Of a stretch of 64,000 bases of DNA, positions 1 to 11,934 are shown one piece after another (within the stretch, counting starts at the first letter, position 1; each line of letters opens with the position of its first letter). The notes beneath the pieces were generated by a model that saw only the letters and a program-made list of their open reading frames with translations, searched no databases and had not been told where the DNA came from. The stretch is from Clostridium vitabionis (GTDB lineage Bacteria; Bacillota; Clostridia; Lachnospirales; Lachnospiraceae). The DNA lies in assembly GCF_015351765.1 (NCBI RefSeq), contig NZ_JADKQA010000005.1:213510-277509 (forward strand), given 5' to 3'. The position numbers and the translations under genes were made by a program.

Positions 1-6
1 CCTCCT

Positions 7-33
7 GTGGTCTTGTCGGGATTGCCCTCCCAC
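7..33 (-). promoter_or_regulatory. candidate L1-binding mRNA element between rplK and rplA
   Basis: Downstream of rplK the minus strand reads GTGGGAGGG, then CCC, then ACCAC, giving a GTGG/CCAC outer helix around a GAGGG/CCC inner part. This resembles the GUGGGAGG side of the ribosomal protein L1 site in 23S rRNA. Known biology: L1 represses its own operon by binding an rRNA mimic in the mRNA. An AGGAGG ribosome binding site follows at positions 1-6, as expected for rplA just outside the window. The match was made by eye and is short. Confidence 0.35.
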
Positions 34-58
34 TCGTGGAAAATTACTCTTCGGTCGA

Positions 59-484
59 TCACTCGGCAACAGTGATGCCCATGCTTCTTGCTGTGCCCGC
101 GATCATGCTCATGGCAGCTTCGATGGAAGCGGCGTTGAGGTCAGGCATCTTGGTCTCCGCGATCTTCCGAAGGTCTTCCTTGGAAATCTCGGCAACCTTG
201 GTCTTGTTCGGAACACCGGAGCCGGACTTGATCTTGCATGCCTTCTTCAGGAGAACAGCTGCCGGCGGAGTCTTGGTGATGAAGCTGAAGCTCTTGTCCG
301 CATAAACCGTGATGATTACCGGGATGATCACATCACCCTTATCCGCAGTCTTTGCGTTGAACTCCTTGGTGAACTGTACGATGTTGACGCCGTGCTGGCC
401 CAGGGCCGGACCGACCGGGGGAGCCGGGGTTGCCTTGCCGGCAGGAATCTGTAACTTGATGTATCCAGTAACTTTCTTAGCCAT
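59..484 (-). CDS. rplK: 50S ribosomal protein L11
   Basis: L11 of 141 residues, the normal family length. It forms the base of the stalk at the GTPase-associated centre with 23S rRNA helices 43-44. The N-terminal domain shows the proline-rich [16 protein letters not shown] segment that contacts elongation factors. The C-terminal RNA-binding domain (about residues 70-141) carries [12 protein letters not shown] and the glycine-rich [11 protein letters not shown] stretch. The start is an ATG. The gene follows nusG by 41 bases in the same operon (rpmG-secE-nusG-rplK), and rplA should follow immediately beyond the window edge. Confidence 0.98.
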   Translation of the reverse strand: MAKKVTGYIKLQIPAGKATPAPPVGPALGQHGVNIVQFTKEFNAKTADKGDVIIPVIITVYADKSFSFITKTPPAAVLLKKACKIKSGSGVPNKTKVAEISKEDLRKIAETKMPDLNAASIEAAMSMIAGTARSMGITVAE

Positions 485-525
485 TTTCGTAGACCTCCAT
501 TAAATTCTGATCTTCGGCCGGCACA

Positions 526-1089
526 TCACTGTACCGCCCTGACGTCATCGACGCTGAGCTCGACCGGGGTCTCCCGGCTGAACATGCCCATGGTAATGGT
601 CAGCGTCCGGCCATCCTTGCTGATGGACTTGACAACACCTGTGTTGCCCTGGTAAATTCCCGCGATAATCTCGACAGCGTCGCCGACCTCGATTCCGGAA
701 ACCAGGACTTCCTCATCATCTTCCTTCTGGCAGAGACTTGCGTACTCCGCATCGGAAAGCGGCACAGGCTCGGAGCCCGGTCCGACGAAGCCGGTGACTC
801 CGCGCGTATTCCGGACCACATACCAGGTGTCCTCGTTCTTGATCATGCGGACAAGGACATAGCCGGGAAACATCTTCCTCAGGCCTTCCTTCTTCGCACC
901 ATTCTTCAGCTCGGTCACCTTCTGCAGCGGAACAACGACCTCGACGATCTTGTCCTCCAGATGACGGTTCGCTACCGTCTTCTCCAGATCCATCTTGACC
1001 TTGTTCTCATAGCCCGAATAGGTGTGGACAACATACCATTCCGGCTTGCCCTGCGGTTCAGGTCTTCCCTGCATTTCATCATCCGGCAT
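526..1089 (-). CDS. nusG: transcription termination/antitermination factor NusG
   Basis: NusG of 187 residues. It binds the RNA polymerase clamp and modulates pausing and Rho-dependent termination, and it couples transcription to translation. The N-terminal NGN domain begins at EWYVVHTYSGYENKV (about residue 17) and contains MFPGYVLVRM and the VRNTRGVTGFVG segment. The C-terminal KOW domain has GDAVEIIAGIYQGNTGVV. An AGGAGTG ribosome binding site precedes the ATG. It lies 53 bases after secE and before rplK, the classical secE-nusG-rplK order. Confidence 0.97.
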   Translation of the reverse strand: MPDDEMQGRPEPQGKPEWYVVHTYSGYENKVKMDLEKTVANRHLEDKIVEVVVPLQKVTELKNGAKKEGLRKMFPGYVLVRMIKNEDTWYVVRNTRGVTGFVGPGSEPVPLSDAEYASLCQKEDDEEVLVSGIEVGDAVEIIAGIYQGNTGVVKSISKDGRTLTITMGMFSRETPVELSVDDVRAVQ

Positions 1090-1142
1090 AATCTCACTCC
1101 TGACTATTCTCCGCGTCCGTCTCCAGCTGCAACCCGCCTGTC

Positions 1143-1349
1143 TCAGATCACATAATGCAGAAGGAACACAAGCAATGTGTCCAGTCCGGCGATAATGAGT
1201 CCAAGCGCGATGGATGCCGCGACGACAGAACCAGTTTCCTTTGCCACAGTTTCCTGGTCGGGCCAGACAATCTTGTTGAATTCAGACTTGAGCCCCTTCC
1301 AGTAGCTGGTCTTCTTGGCAGATTTTTGGTTTTTCTCCGTGTCAGCCAT
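1143..1349 (-). CDS. secE: preprotein translocase subunit SecE
   Basis: A 68-residue single-span SecE of the short Gram-positive type. It clamps SecY in the SecYEG channel. The conserved amphipathic helix ends in EFNKIVWPDQETVAKET (about residues 23-39), followed by one membrane segment, VVAASIALGLIIAGLDTLLV. A GGAGG site lies 4-5 bases before the ATG. It is located between rpmG and nusG as in most Firmicutes. Confidence 0.96.
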   Translation of the reverse strand: MADTEKNQKSAKKTSYWKGLKSEFNKIVWPDQETVAKETGSVVAASIALGLIIAGLDTLLVFLLHYVI

Positions 1350-1394
1350 CCTTTTCCTCCAGAGCTGTGAGGCAAGACCGATGTCTAAACGACA

Positions 1395-1544
1395 TTATCT
1401 CGTCTCTTTGTGCAGCGTGTGCTTTCTGCAGAATCTGCAGTACTTCTTGACTTCCATTCTGTCCGGATGAGTCTTCTTATCCTTGGTCAGATTGTAATTG
1501 CGCTGCTTGCATTCTGTGCATGCGAGTGTAATCTTTGTGCGCAC
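1395..1544 (-). CDS. rpmG: 50S ribosomal protein L33 (GTG start)
   Basis: L33, a small 50S protein. I start it at the GTG at 1544-1542, giving 49 residues ([17 protein letters not shown]...), the standard length. An ATG five codons upstream is in frame, but its own ATGGAGGTGG sequence supplies a strong GGAGGTGG ribosome binding site for the GTG, and nothing suitable precedes the ATG. Both zinc pairs are present (CTEC and CRFC), so this is the zinc-containing form. It is first gene of the rpmG-secE-nusG-rplK transcript, about 250 bases downstream of its probable promoter at 1800-1828. Confidence 0.93.
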   Translation of the reverse strand: MRTKITLACTECKQRNYNLTKDKKTHPDRMEVKKYCRFCRKHTLHKETR

Positions 1545-1763
1545 GACTTCCACCTCCATTTGATCGATGTTGGCGTCCTTCTTTTCTGTGAAAGTTCCCT
1601 GCCCCACAGGTGGGTGCGGCCGTCGCCGCAAAACTATGGTGAAGCGGGGAGACAGCGGCGGCAGCCGCCAAGGGTTGGGGTAAACAGCTTGCCGCACCGC
1701 ACACCGGACTTCACAGATCCGGGGTGCCATATCCGCCCGGAGGCAGATATCATTTCTCCACAC
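1545..1763 (-). other. GC-rich untranslated leader of rpmG
   Basis: About 220 bases with no believable gene on either strand. If transcription starts near 1793 this is 5' leader. It contains several GC-rich complementary stretches (for example GCGGCTGCCGCCGC near 1650 and GCGGCGACGGCCGC near 1620) and so is probably structured. I checked for tRNA-Trp, which often sits near this gene, and for T-box, SRP RNA and 6S signatures, and recognised none. Confidence 0.4.
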
Positions 1764-1787
1764 AAAAAAGAAGAACCTTGGTTCTTC
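1764..1787 (-). terminator. hairpin plus T6 just after the rpmG promoter
   Basis: On the minus strand GAAGAAC-CAAG-GTTCTTC is followed by six Ts. It has the form of an intrinsic terminator, and begins only about six bases after the predicted start of the rpmG transcript. It may be an attenuator, or a second stop for tuf read-through. Confidence 0.6.
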
Positions 1788-1799
1788 CATAGCTTATTA

Positions 1800-1828
1800 A
1801 GAATAGCACGGGGAAATGCCCGCGTCAA
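1800..1828 (-). promoter_or_regulatory. sigma-A promoter for rpmG-secE-nusG-rplK
   Basis: TTGACG (1828-1823), 17-base spacer, TATTCT (1805-1800). Only one mismatch in the -35 box and two in the -10 box. It lies between the tuf terminator and rpmG, with transcription expected to start near 1793. Confidence 0.75.
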
Positions 1829-1953
1829 TAGGCTTTTCCGCTATTTCTGCCTGTCCAGTTGTAGGATCACGATCCTGAGAAGCACAACGGCGATCCCCGC
1901 CGTTTGGAGTCATTCCAGACAGCCCGCGGGTATACCGTCTGCCGGATATGACG

Positions 1954-1987
1954 AAAGCCGGCCGGCAAGACGAACTTGCCGACCGGC
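1954..1987 (-). terminator. terminator after tuf
   Basis: A 13-bp GC-rich stem (GCCGGTCGGCAAG / CTTGCCGGCCGGC, one G-T wobble) with a five-base loop, 25 bases after the tuf stop codon and followed by only three Ts. The long stem suggests it ends the fusA/tuf transcript. Confidence 0.65.
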
Positions 1988-2011
1988 GATCAATTCATTT
2001 ATCAGGCAGAA

Positions 2012-3211
2012 TTACTCAAGAATCTTTACAACTCTGCCGGAACCAACGGTTCTGCCGCCCTCACGGATGGCGAAACGAAGGCCCTCTTCCATAGCTACCG
2101 GGTGGATCAGGTCAACTTCCATCTCAACGTTGTCGCCCGGCATGCACATCTCAACGCCCTGCGGCAGCTCGCAAACGCCGGTAACGTCGGTTGTACGGAA
2201 ATAGAACTGCGGACGATAGTTGTTGAAGAACGGAGTATGACGGCCGCCTTCATCCTTGGTCAGGACGTAAACCTGGCAGGTGAACTTCTTATGGCACTTT
2301 ACAGAACCCGGCTTGCAGACAACCTGGCCTCTCTCGATCTGGTCACGGTTGATACCACGGAGAAGGGCACCGATGTTATCACCGGCACGAGCCTCATCCA
2401 GGGTCTTACGGAACATCTCGATACCAGTAACAACGGACTTCTCTGTCTCCTCGCTGATACCAACGATCTCAACTTCATCGGAAACGTGAAGCGTACCACG
2501 CTCTACACGGCCGGTAGCAACGGTACCACGGCCAGTGATGGTGAAGACATCCTCAACCGGCATAAGGAACGGCTTATCCGTATCGCGAACCGGCTCCGGA
2601 ATGTAGGTGTCGACAGCATCCATGAGCTCCATGATCGCGTCAGTCCACTTGTTCTTCTCGCCCGGATTCTCCAGAGCCTTGAGAGCGGAACCGCGGATAA
2701 CCGGAACATCATCGCCCGGGAAGTCGTACTCGTTGAGAAGGTCTCTAACCTCCATCTCAACCAGGTCGAGCAACTCTTCATCGTCAACCATATCGCACTT
2801 GTTCAGGAAGACAACGATAGCCGGAACACCTACCTGGCGGGCAAGCAGGATGTGCTCACGAGTCTGGGCCATAACACCGTCGGTAGCGGCAACAACGAGG
2901 ATTGCGCCGTCCATCTGGGCAGCACCGGTGATCATGTTCTTTACATAGTCGGCGTGTCCTGGGCAGTCAACATGCGCGTAGTGTCTTTTGGCAGTCTCAT
3001 ACTCCACGTGTGCGGAGTTGATTGTTATACCTCTTGCCTTCTCTTCCGGTGCCTTATCAATCTGATCGAACGGAACAGCCGGATCAATACCAAGTCTAGC
3101 CGCCAGAACAGCGGTGATGGCAGCTGTCAGAGTGGTTTTGCCGTGATCGACATGGCCGATAGTACCAATGTTGCAATGCGGTTTTGTTCTTTCAAACTTC
3201 TGCTTAGCCAT
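2012..3211 (-). CDS. tuf: elongation factor Tu
   Basis: EF-Tu of 399 residues, which delivers aminoacyl-tRNA to the ribosomal A site as a GTP complex. GTP-binding motifs are intact: GHVDHGKT (P-loop, about residue 19), [12 protein letters not shown] and the SAL base-binding loop. Domains 2 and 3 follow, with the [14 protein letters not shown] segment at the start of domain 2. An AGGAGG site lies eight to nine bases before the ATG. It is the last gene of the rpsL-rpsG-fusA-tuf group, but also has a promoter of its own at 3306-3334 and a hairpin in its leader, so it is likely made in excess of fusA. Confidence 0.98.
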   Translation of the reverse strand: MAKQKFERTKPHCNIGTIGHVDHGKTTLTAAITAVLAARLGIDPAVPFDQIDKAPEEKARGITINSAHVEYETAKRHYAHVDCPGHADYVKNMITGAAQMDGAILVVAATDGVMAQTREHILLARQVGVPAIVVFLNKCDMVDDEELLDLVEMEVRDLLNEYDFPGDDVPVIRGSALKALENPGEKNKWTDAIMELMDAVDTYIPEPVRDTDKPFLMPVEDVFTITGRGTVATGRVERGTLHVSDEVEIVGISEETEKSVVTGIEMFRKTLDEARAGDNIGALLRGINRDQIERGQVVCKPGSVKCHKKFTCQVYVLTKDEGGRHTPFFNNYRPQFYFRTTDVTGVCELPQGVEMCMPGDNVEMEVDLIHPVAMEEGLRFAIREGGRTVGSGRVVKILE

Positions 3212-3259
3212 TTTGCAATTCCTCCTAAGGTTTATCAGGTTTACTTATGCGCTTTATGT

Positions 3260-3296
3260 CGGGACTGCTTCTGCCCCTGCGGACGCAGCAGTCCCG
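3260..3296 (-). promoter_or_regulatory. 5' hairpin in the tuf leader
   Basis: CGGGACTGCT pairs perfectly with AGCAGTCCCG, enclosing 17 bases. It sits within a few bases of the predicted tuf transcript start and has no T-tract, so it looks like a protective or regulatory 5' stem rather than a terminator. Confidence 0.5.
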
Positions 3297-3305
3297 ATAA
3301 GCTTT

Positions 3306-3334
3306 ATTTTAGCATCGACTCGCTTAATTAGCAA
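3306..3334 (-). promoter_or_regulatory. promoter for tuf
   Basis: TTGCTA (3334-3329), 17-base spacer, TAAAAT (3311-3306), in the 140-base AT-rich gap between fusA and tuf. The spacing is ideal and each box differs from consensus at one or two positions. Confidence 0.7.
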
Positions 3335-3351
3335 GTCATTTCCTTACTTCA

Positions 3352-5469
3352 TTACTTGTTCTTGTCGTTCAGGACCTTCTCCTGGACATTCTTCGGAACC
3401 TGCTCATAGCGCTCGAAGAACATCGAGAAGTTTCCGCGGCCCTGGGTTCTGGAACGAAGGTCGGTCGCATAGCCGGCCATCTCCGCCAGCGGAACAAGGG
3501 CTTTTACCATCTTGCCGCCGCCGATGTCTTCCATACCCTCGACACGGCCTCTTCTGGAATTCAGGTCGCCGATCACATCGCCCATGTACTCCTCCGGCAT
3601 CGTGACATCGACCTTCATGATCGGCTCAAGGAGAACCGGTGCAGCCTTTGCCATTGCCTGCTTGAACGCCATGGAACCCGCGATGTGGAAGGCCATCTCC
3701 GAGGAATCGACCTCGTGATAAGAGCCGTCGTAGAGGTTCGCGTGAACGCCGAGTACCGGGAATCCGCCCAGAATGCCCGCGCCTGCTGCTTCACGGACAC
3801 CGTCCTCAACAGCGGGGATGAATTCCTTCGGGATCGCGCCGCCGACTACGGTAGACTCGAAGGAGAAGGTCTCCTCCGCGTTCGGATCGGTCGGCTCGAA
3901 CTTCATCTTAACGTGACCGTACTGGCCCTTACCACCGGACTGCTTCGCGTACTTGACCTCGACCTCCGCCGGCTTCGTGAAGGTCTCCTTGTAAGCAACC
4001 TGCGGGTTGCCGACATTTGCCTCTACGTTGAATTCGCGGAGAAGTCTGTCCACAATGATCTCCAGATGGAGCTCGCCCATGCCGGAAATGATCGTCTGGC
4101 CGGTCTCCTCGTCTGTTCTCACGCGGAAGGTCGGATCTTCCTCAGCCAGCTTCGCGAGGGCATCGGTCATCTTGCCCTGGGATGCCTTGGTCTTCGGCTC
4201 GATCGCAATGCTGATAACCGGCTCCGGGAACTCCATGGACTCCAGGATAACCGGGTGCTGCTCGTCGCAGATCGTGTCACCGGTGGTGGAGTTCTTGAAG
4301 CCTACAGCCGCCGCGATATCGCCGGAGTATACTTCCTCAAGTTCGTGTCTCTTGTTGGCGTGCATCTGGAGCAGACGGCCGACACGCTCCTTCTTGTCCT
4401 TGGTCGCGTTCAGCACGTAGGAGCCGGACTTGCAGATACCGGAGTACACGCGGAAGTAAGCAAGCTTTCCTACGAACGGGTCTGTCATGATCTTGAAGAC
4501 CAGGGCAGAGAACGGCTCGTCATCGGAGGACTTTCTGGTCACCGGGTTGCCGTCCAGGTCGGTTCCCTCAACATCCGGGATATCCGTCGGTGCCGGCATG
4601 AAGTCGATAACCGCATCCAGAAGCTTCTGAACGCCCTTATTTCTGTACGCGGTACCGCAAAGGCACGGGATCGCGCGGTTTTCGATGGTTCCCTTGCGGA
4701 GAGCCGCCTTGAGCTCTTCCTCGGTCGGCTCCTCGCCGTCCAGGTACTTCATCATCAGATCGTCATCCAGCTCGCAGATCTTCTCGACCATCTCGGTCCG
4801 ATAAAGCTCAGCGTCATCCTTCATATCATCCGGGATGTCTGTGATCTCAATCTGATCGCCCTTGTCATCCTTATAGTAGTAGGCTTTCATCTCGAACAGG
4901 TCGATGAGGCCCTGGTAGGTGTCCTCAGCGCCGATCGGGATCTCAATCATAATCGTATTCTTGCCGAGACGGTCGTGGATCGTCTGTACAGAGTGGAAAT
5001 AATCCGCCCCGACAACATCCATCTTATTGATGAAAGCAAGTCTCGGTACATGGTAGGTATCGGCCTGGCGCCATACATTCTCAGACTGAGGCTCAACACC
5101 GCTCTTGGCATCGAATACGCCGACAGCTCCGTCAAGGACACGGAGAGAGCGCTCAACCTCTACGGTGAAGTCTACGTGTCCGGGGGTATCGATGATGTTG
5201 ATTCGATATTCCGGAGCTCCCTCAATCTTCTTGTGGAACTTCTCGTGAGTCCAGTGGCAGGTGGTCGCGGCGGAGGTGATGGTGATACCTCTCTCCTTCT
5301 CCTCTTCCATCCAGTCCATGGTAGCGGTACCCTCGTGGGTATCGCCGATCTTGTAGTTGATGCCGGTGTAATAAAGGATACGCTCTGTCAGTGTCGTCTT
5401 GCCCGCATCGATGTGGGCCATAATCCCGATATTTCTGGTTCTTTCCAGCGGATACTGTCTGTCAGCCAA
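3352..5469 (-). CDS. fusA: elongation factor G (TTG start)
   Basis: EF-G of 705 residues, the GTPase that drives ribosomal translocation and, with RRF, recycling. G-domain motifs [17 protein letters not shown] and NKMD are present, followed by domain II, the [13 protein letters not shown] region of domain III, and domains IV-V with [12 protein letters not shown] and the C-terminal [19 protein letters not shown] segment. The first codon is TTG (5469-5467), with a GGAGG site seven bases upstream; no ATG fits the conserved N-terminus better. It follows rpsG by 15 bases. Confidence 0.97.
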   Translation of the reverse strand: MADRQYPLERTRNIGIMAHIDAGKTTLTERILYYTGINYKIGDTHEGTATMDWMEEEKERGITITSAATTCHWTHEKFHKKIEGAPEYRINIIDTPGHVDFTVEVERSLRVLDGAVGVFDAKSGVEPQSENVWRQADTYHVPRLAFINKMDVVGADYFHSVQTIHDRLGKNTIMIEIPIGAEDTYQGLIDLFEMKAYYYKDDKGDQIEITDIPDDMKDDAELYRTEMVEKICELDDDLMMKYLDGEEPTEEELKAALRKGTIENRAIPCLCGTAYRNKGVQKLLDAVIDFMPAPTDIPDVEGTDLDGNPVTRKSSDDEPFSALVFKIMTDPFVGKLAYFRVYSGICKSGSYVLNATKDKKERVGRLLQMHANKRHELEEVYSGDIAAAVGFKNSTTGDTICDEQHPVILESMEFPEPVISIAIEPKTKASQGKMTDALAKLAEEDPTFRVRTDEETGQTIISGMGELHLEIIVDRLLREFNVEANVGNPQVAYKETFTKPAEVEVKYAKQSGGKGQYGHVKMKFEPTDPNAEETFSFESTVVGGAIPKEFIPAVEDGVREAAGAGILGGFPVLGVHANLYDGSYHEVDSSEMAFHIAGSMAFKQAMAKAAPVLLEPIMKVDVTMPEEYMGDVIGDLNSRRGRVEGMEDIGGGKMVKALVPLAEMAGYATDLRSRTQGRGNFSMFFERYEQVPKNVQEKVLNDKNK

Positions 5470-5484
5470 AGCTATTCCTCCTGA

Positions 5485-5955
5485 TTAGAATCTGTAATGC
5501 GCAAATGCCTTGTTTGCCTCGGCCATCTTGTGCATGTCTTCTTTTCTCTTCACCGACGCGCCGGTGTTGTTGGAGGCATCGATGATCTCTCTGGCCAGTC
5601 TCTCCTCCTGGGTCTTCTCCCCTCTCTTGCGGGAGAACATGGTGAGCCAGCGGAGAGCAAGCGCCTGGCGTCTGTCCGGCTTAACCTCGATCGGCACCTG
5701 ATAGGTGGCACCGCCGATTCTCTTGGCCTTAACCTCGAGCACCGGCATGATATTGTTCATGGCGGCCTCGAACACCTCTACGGCATCCTTGCCGGTCTCG
5801 TCAGCGACGCGGCCGAATGCGCCGTAAACAATCTTCTGTGCAACTCCCCGCTTGCCATCCAGCATGATGTTGTTGATCAGCTTGGTGACAACCTTGTTCT
5901 GGTAGATCGGGTCTGCTAATACGTCTCTCTTGACATTACGTCTCTTGCGTGGCAC
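5485..5955 (-). CDS. rpsG: 30S ribosomal protein S7 (GTG start)
   Basis: S7, which nucleates assembly of the 30S head and binds the 3' major domain of 16S rRNA. I start at GTG (5955-5953), giving 156 residues beginning [13 protein letters not shown], the standard family length. AAGGAGGG lies seven bases upstream. A longer reading with an upstream start would add seven non-conserved residues and swallow the ribosome binding site. The conserved [17 protein letters not shown] and the [12 protein letters not shown] segment are visible. It lies 192 bases after rpsL and 15 before fusA. Confidence 0.96.
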   Translation of the reverse strand: MPRKRRNVKRDVLADPIYQNKVVTKLINNIMLDGKRGVAQKIVYGAFGRVADETGKDAVEVFEAAMNNIMPVLEVKAKRIGGATYQVPIEVKPDRRQALALRWLTMFSRKRGEKTQEERLAREIIDASNNTGASVKRKEDMHKMAEANKAFAHYRF

Positions 5956-6147
5956 GTTACTTCCCTCCTTAATCACTGCTTCAGCAGCTTGACGCCGAAC
6001 CGAAGCTTCTCATTAGATCTCAGGTACTCATCTGCCGGGATCTCTCTGCGGGGTCCCGCAAATGTTCGTGTCCGGTTCTATGATCCCTGCAACCCACAGG
6101 TCAATATCAAAGTCCGGTACATGTTACCCGTATGGATGATCTTTAAA

Positions 6148-6567
6148 TTACTTCTTTGCCTTCGGTCTCTTGGCGCCGTACTTGGAACGGGCCTGCTTGC
6201 GGTCAGCAACACCGGCCGTATCCAGCGTGCCGCGGATGATGTGGTATCTGGTACCCGGAAGGTCCTTTACACGGCCGCCGCGGATCAGCACCACGCTGTG
6301 CTCCTGTAAGTTGTGGCCCTCGCCCGGAATATAGGACGTAACCTCAACTCCGTTGGACAGACGAACTCTCGCGATCTTGCGGAGTGCCGAGTTCGGCTTC
6401 TTCGGCGTAGCGGTCTTTACGGCTGTGCATACGCCTCTCTTCTGCGGTGAAGAAACCTCAATCGCTTTCTTCTGCAGGGAGTTGTACCCTCTGTGCAGAG
6501 CCGGAGCGGTCGGTTTTTTCACAGATGTCTGTCTTCCCTTTCTTACCAGCTGGTTAAATGTAGGCAT
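6148..6567 (-). CDS. rpsL: 30S ribosomal protein S12
   Basis: S12 of 139 residues, located at the decoding centre. The start [12 protein letters not shown] is set by a GGAGGTG site nine bases upstream; longer in-frame readings run into the promoter. The region around [11 protein letters not shown] has the wild-type lysine associated with streptomycin sensitivity, and [25 protein letters not shown] is intact. First gene of rpsL-rpsG-fusA behind a perfect consensus promoter. The gene normally found between rpoC and rpsL in Firmicutes (L7Ae-like) is absent and replaced by an amidase. Confidence 0.98.
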   Translation of the reverse strand: MPTFNQLVRKGRQTSVKKPTAPALHRGYNSLQKKAIEVSSPQKRGVCTAVKTATPKKPNSALRKIARVRLSNGVEVTSYIPGEGHNLQEHSVVLIRGGRVKDLPGTRYHIIRGTLDTAGVADRKQARSKYGAKRPKAKK

Positions 6568-6648
6568 CTTTTTCACCTCCTGTGATATTGTCTGTGGTTG
6601 CTTACATACAGATTTTGCGCGCAAAATGCCCTCAGCGCGCACCATAAA

Positions 6649-6677
6649 ATTATAATGATGCGCCCGGGGGCTGTCAA
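6649..6677 (-). promoter_or_regulatory. perfect consensus promoter for rpsL-rpsG-fusA
   Basis: TTGACA (6677-6672), 17-base spacer, TATAAT (6654-6649): all twelve consensus bases match. The roughly 75-base leader includes TGCGCGC and GCGCGCA as complementary arms of a small hairpin. This shows the str genes are independent of the amidase and rpoBC upstream. Confidence 0.9.
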
Positions 6678-6796
6678 GCAATTTTCTGAATTTCTGCAGT
6701 TTTCGATCCGGTTATCGCCGCTGTTTAGCCCCCGCATCCCGTGAAGCAAAGCCTCGCTCGATGTGAGCTTCCGGGCGTCTTTAAGTTCCGTCCGGG

Positions 6797-8086
6797 TCAG
6801 TCACCGAAATACAGGCTGACACCACGGCAGAGCCCGTCGGCAATTTTTTCCAGGGAGGCGTCAGCATGGCTGCTGGCCTTGTCCCCGACCTCAATGTCGA
6901 CACTCGGGATGGTCGAGTACGACGTCTGGGTAAGATCCATATCCATCGACCCGCCGGAGAAGATCTTCACCCCCGCATCCTTAAGTCCCGAAATCAGGGA
7001 CTCGCCGAGCTTCTCATGCTGCTTCCAGTGCGACGCCACCGGCTCCATGGATTTGTAGGAGCCGTCGGGAACGCTCATGAAGAATGCGCCCTTATCGCTG
7101 GACGTGGAATCGTAATGGATGGCGATGTGACAGTCCGCGCGATTATTCGCAATCACCGTCCGGGCAATATTGTCGAGCTGGACATCATCGCCGTCCCTGA
7201 TCATCAGCACATCGTAGCCCGCGGCGAGGAGCTTGTCCCGTAGCTTTCGCGCAACCGCGAGATTCACCTTCGCCTCCGGAGTGCCGTCATCAAACTGCAT
7301 TCCCCCGGAAATCGCCATGGATTTCACCGCGCCGGCGCTGTTCGTGCCTCCGGTGACCTTCGGGCTTCCGTCCGGATGGGAGAGCGTCTTTTTGCTCTCG
7401 CCGCCGGAGCAGCCGTGGCCCGCGTTCACGCAGACCGTGATTCCCCTCCGGTTTGCGGAAGCTTTGCAGAGCACAGCCTCACCGGTGTGGATCGCGGAAT
7501 TGCCGGCGTACGTCCAGGAAGGATCGAGGGAAATCCTCGTGCCGTCCGGAATCTCTGCACTTTTCCCGCCGGCAGCGGAGCCTGCTCCATTGGCCGCGCC
7601 ATCGGCGGTTTTTGCGCTCTCCTCAGCGGCATCCCCGGAGCCCCCAGCGGAATTGCCCGCCGCAACAGCCTCCGGCTTTGTCTCAGAGATATACTCTTTC
7701 GCGATATACGCTTTCTTTCCCTTGCGGAGAACCTGCACCCAGCGGTTGTCAATGATGGTTCCGGTCGCATTGACCGCATCCCCCGTATTCAGCGTGCCGA
7801 TGACATTTTCCCCGTCTTCAGCAGAAGACCGCAGATTCACGCCATCCCGGAGGACATACCGTACCGCCGCCCCCGCGGATTCTGCGACCGCAGAGTTCCC
7901 CGAGATCCCCGCTGATGCGGAACCCTCCGGCTGCGCGGTTCCCGCAGCGGAGCTGTCCCCTTCCGCCAGGGTCGCTGCCTCTGCTGACGGCACGGTCTGC
8001 TCAGAAGCTTCCGACACCGAGGGCGCGCAGGCGGATACACTGAGTGCCGCAAAAGCCGCCAGAAGCCATATCATTTGACTTCTCAT
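6797..8086 (-). CDS. lipoprotein N-acetylmuramoyl-L-alanine amidase with SH3 domain
   Basis: Predicted zinc amidase (Amidase_3 family) that cleaves the amide bond between MurNAc and the stem peptide. I start at 8086, where GGAGGTGAC precedes ATG, giving 429 residues. A lipoprotein signal ends at SVSAC (Cys20), so the protein is anchored on the outer face of the membrane. A bacterial SH3 domain spans about residues 76-134 (RYVLRDGVNLRSS), then an Ala/Gly-rich linker. The catalytic domain (about 215-429) has likely zinc ligands H224 (NAGHG), E271 and H324 (AIHYDS), with catalytic E399 (VDIEVGD). Its place between rpoC and rpsL is unusual. Confidence 0.9.
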   Translation of the reverse strand: MRSQMIWLLAAFAALSVSACAPSVSEASEQTVPSAEAATLAEGDSSAAGTAQPEGSASAGISGNSAVAESAGAAVRYVLRDGVNLRSSAEDGENVIGTLNTGDAVNATGTIIDNRWVQVLRKGKKAYIAKEYISETKPEAVAAGNSAGGSGDAAEESAKTADGAANGAGSAAGGKSAEIPDGTRISLDPSWTYAGNSAIHTGEAVLCKASANRRGITVCVNAGHGCSGGESKKTLSHPDGSPKVTGGTNSAGAVKSMAISGGMQFDDGTPEAKVNLAVARKLRDKLLAAGYDVLMIRDGDDVQLDNIARTVIANNRADCHIAIHYDSTSSDKGAFFMSVPDGSYKSMEPVASHWKQHEKLGESLISGLKDAGVKIFSGGSMDMDLTQTSYSTIPSVDIEVGDKASSHADASLEKIADGLCRGVSLYFGD

Positions 8087-8241
8087 CTTGTCACCTCCCT
8101 GCAGATACAGCAATCCTGCAGGAAATTGCTTTCCTGCAGGACACTGATTATTCCTGTTCAGCACATTCAGGGTTCTGAACAGTTCTCACAAATTGTCTTG
8201 TTCCCTTCCCTGTTCAGAAGCGTAGCTCACGGAAATCAGGA
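8087..8241 (-). other. structured spacer between rpoC and the amidase gene
   Basis: Holds three copies of the 8-mer CTGTTCAG/CTGAACAG (8154-8161, 8175-8182, 8210-8217). The middle copy can pair with either neighbour; with the rightmost one the match is ten bases (TTCTGAACAG/CTGTTCAGAA). Nearer the amidase start is a perfect 12-bp hairpin, TCCTGCAGGAAA-GCAA-TTTCCTGCAGGA on the minus strand (8114-8141), without a T-tract. This may be RNA processing, attenuation or protein binding; no good sigma-A promoter was seen here. Confidence 0.5.
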
Positions 8242-11916
<3,675 letters not shown>

Positions 11917-11934
11917 GAAACGTACTCCCTTCTA

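Noticed and set aside
1560..1790. Longer rpmG reading that would add about 80 residues upstream
   Set aside because: L33 is 49 residues in this form, the GTG at 1544 has a strong ribosome binding site, and the extra sequence crosses the terminator-like hairpin.
1545..2011. tRNA-Trp, T-box, SRP RNA or 6S RNA in the rpmG leader region
   Set aside because: No cloverleaf, no T-box GGGTGGTACCGCG-type sequence, and no conserved SRP or 6S parts were found on either strand.
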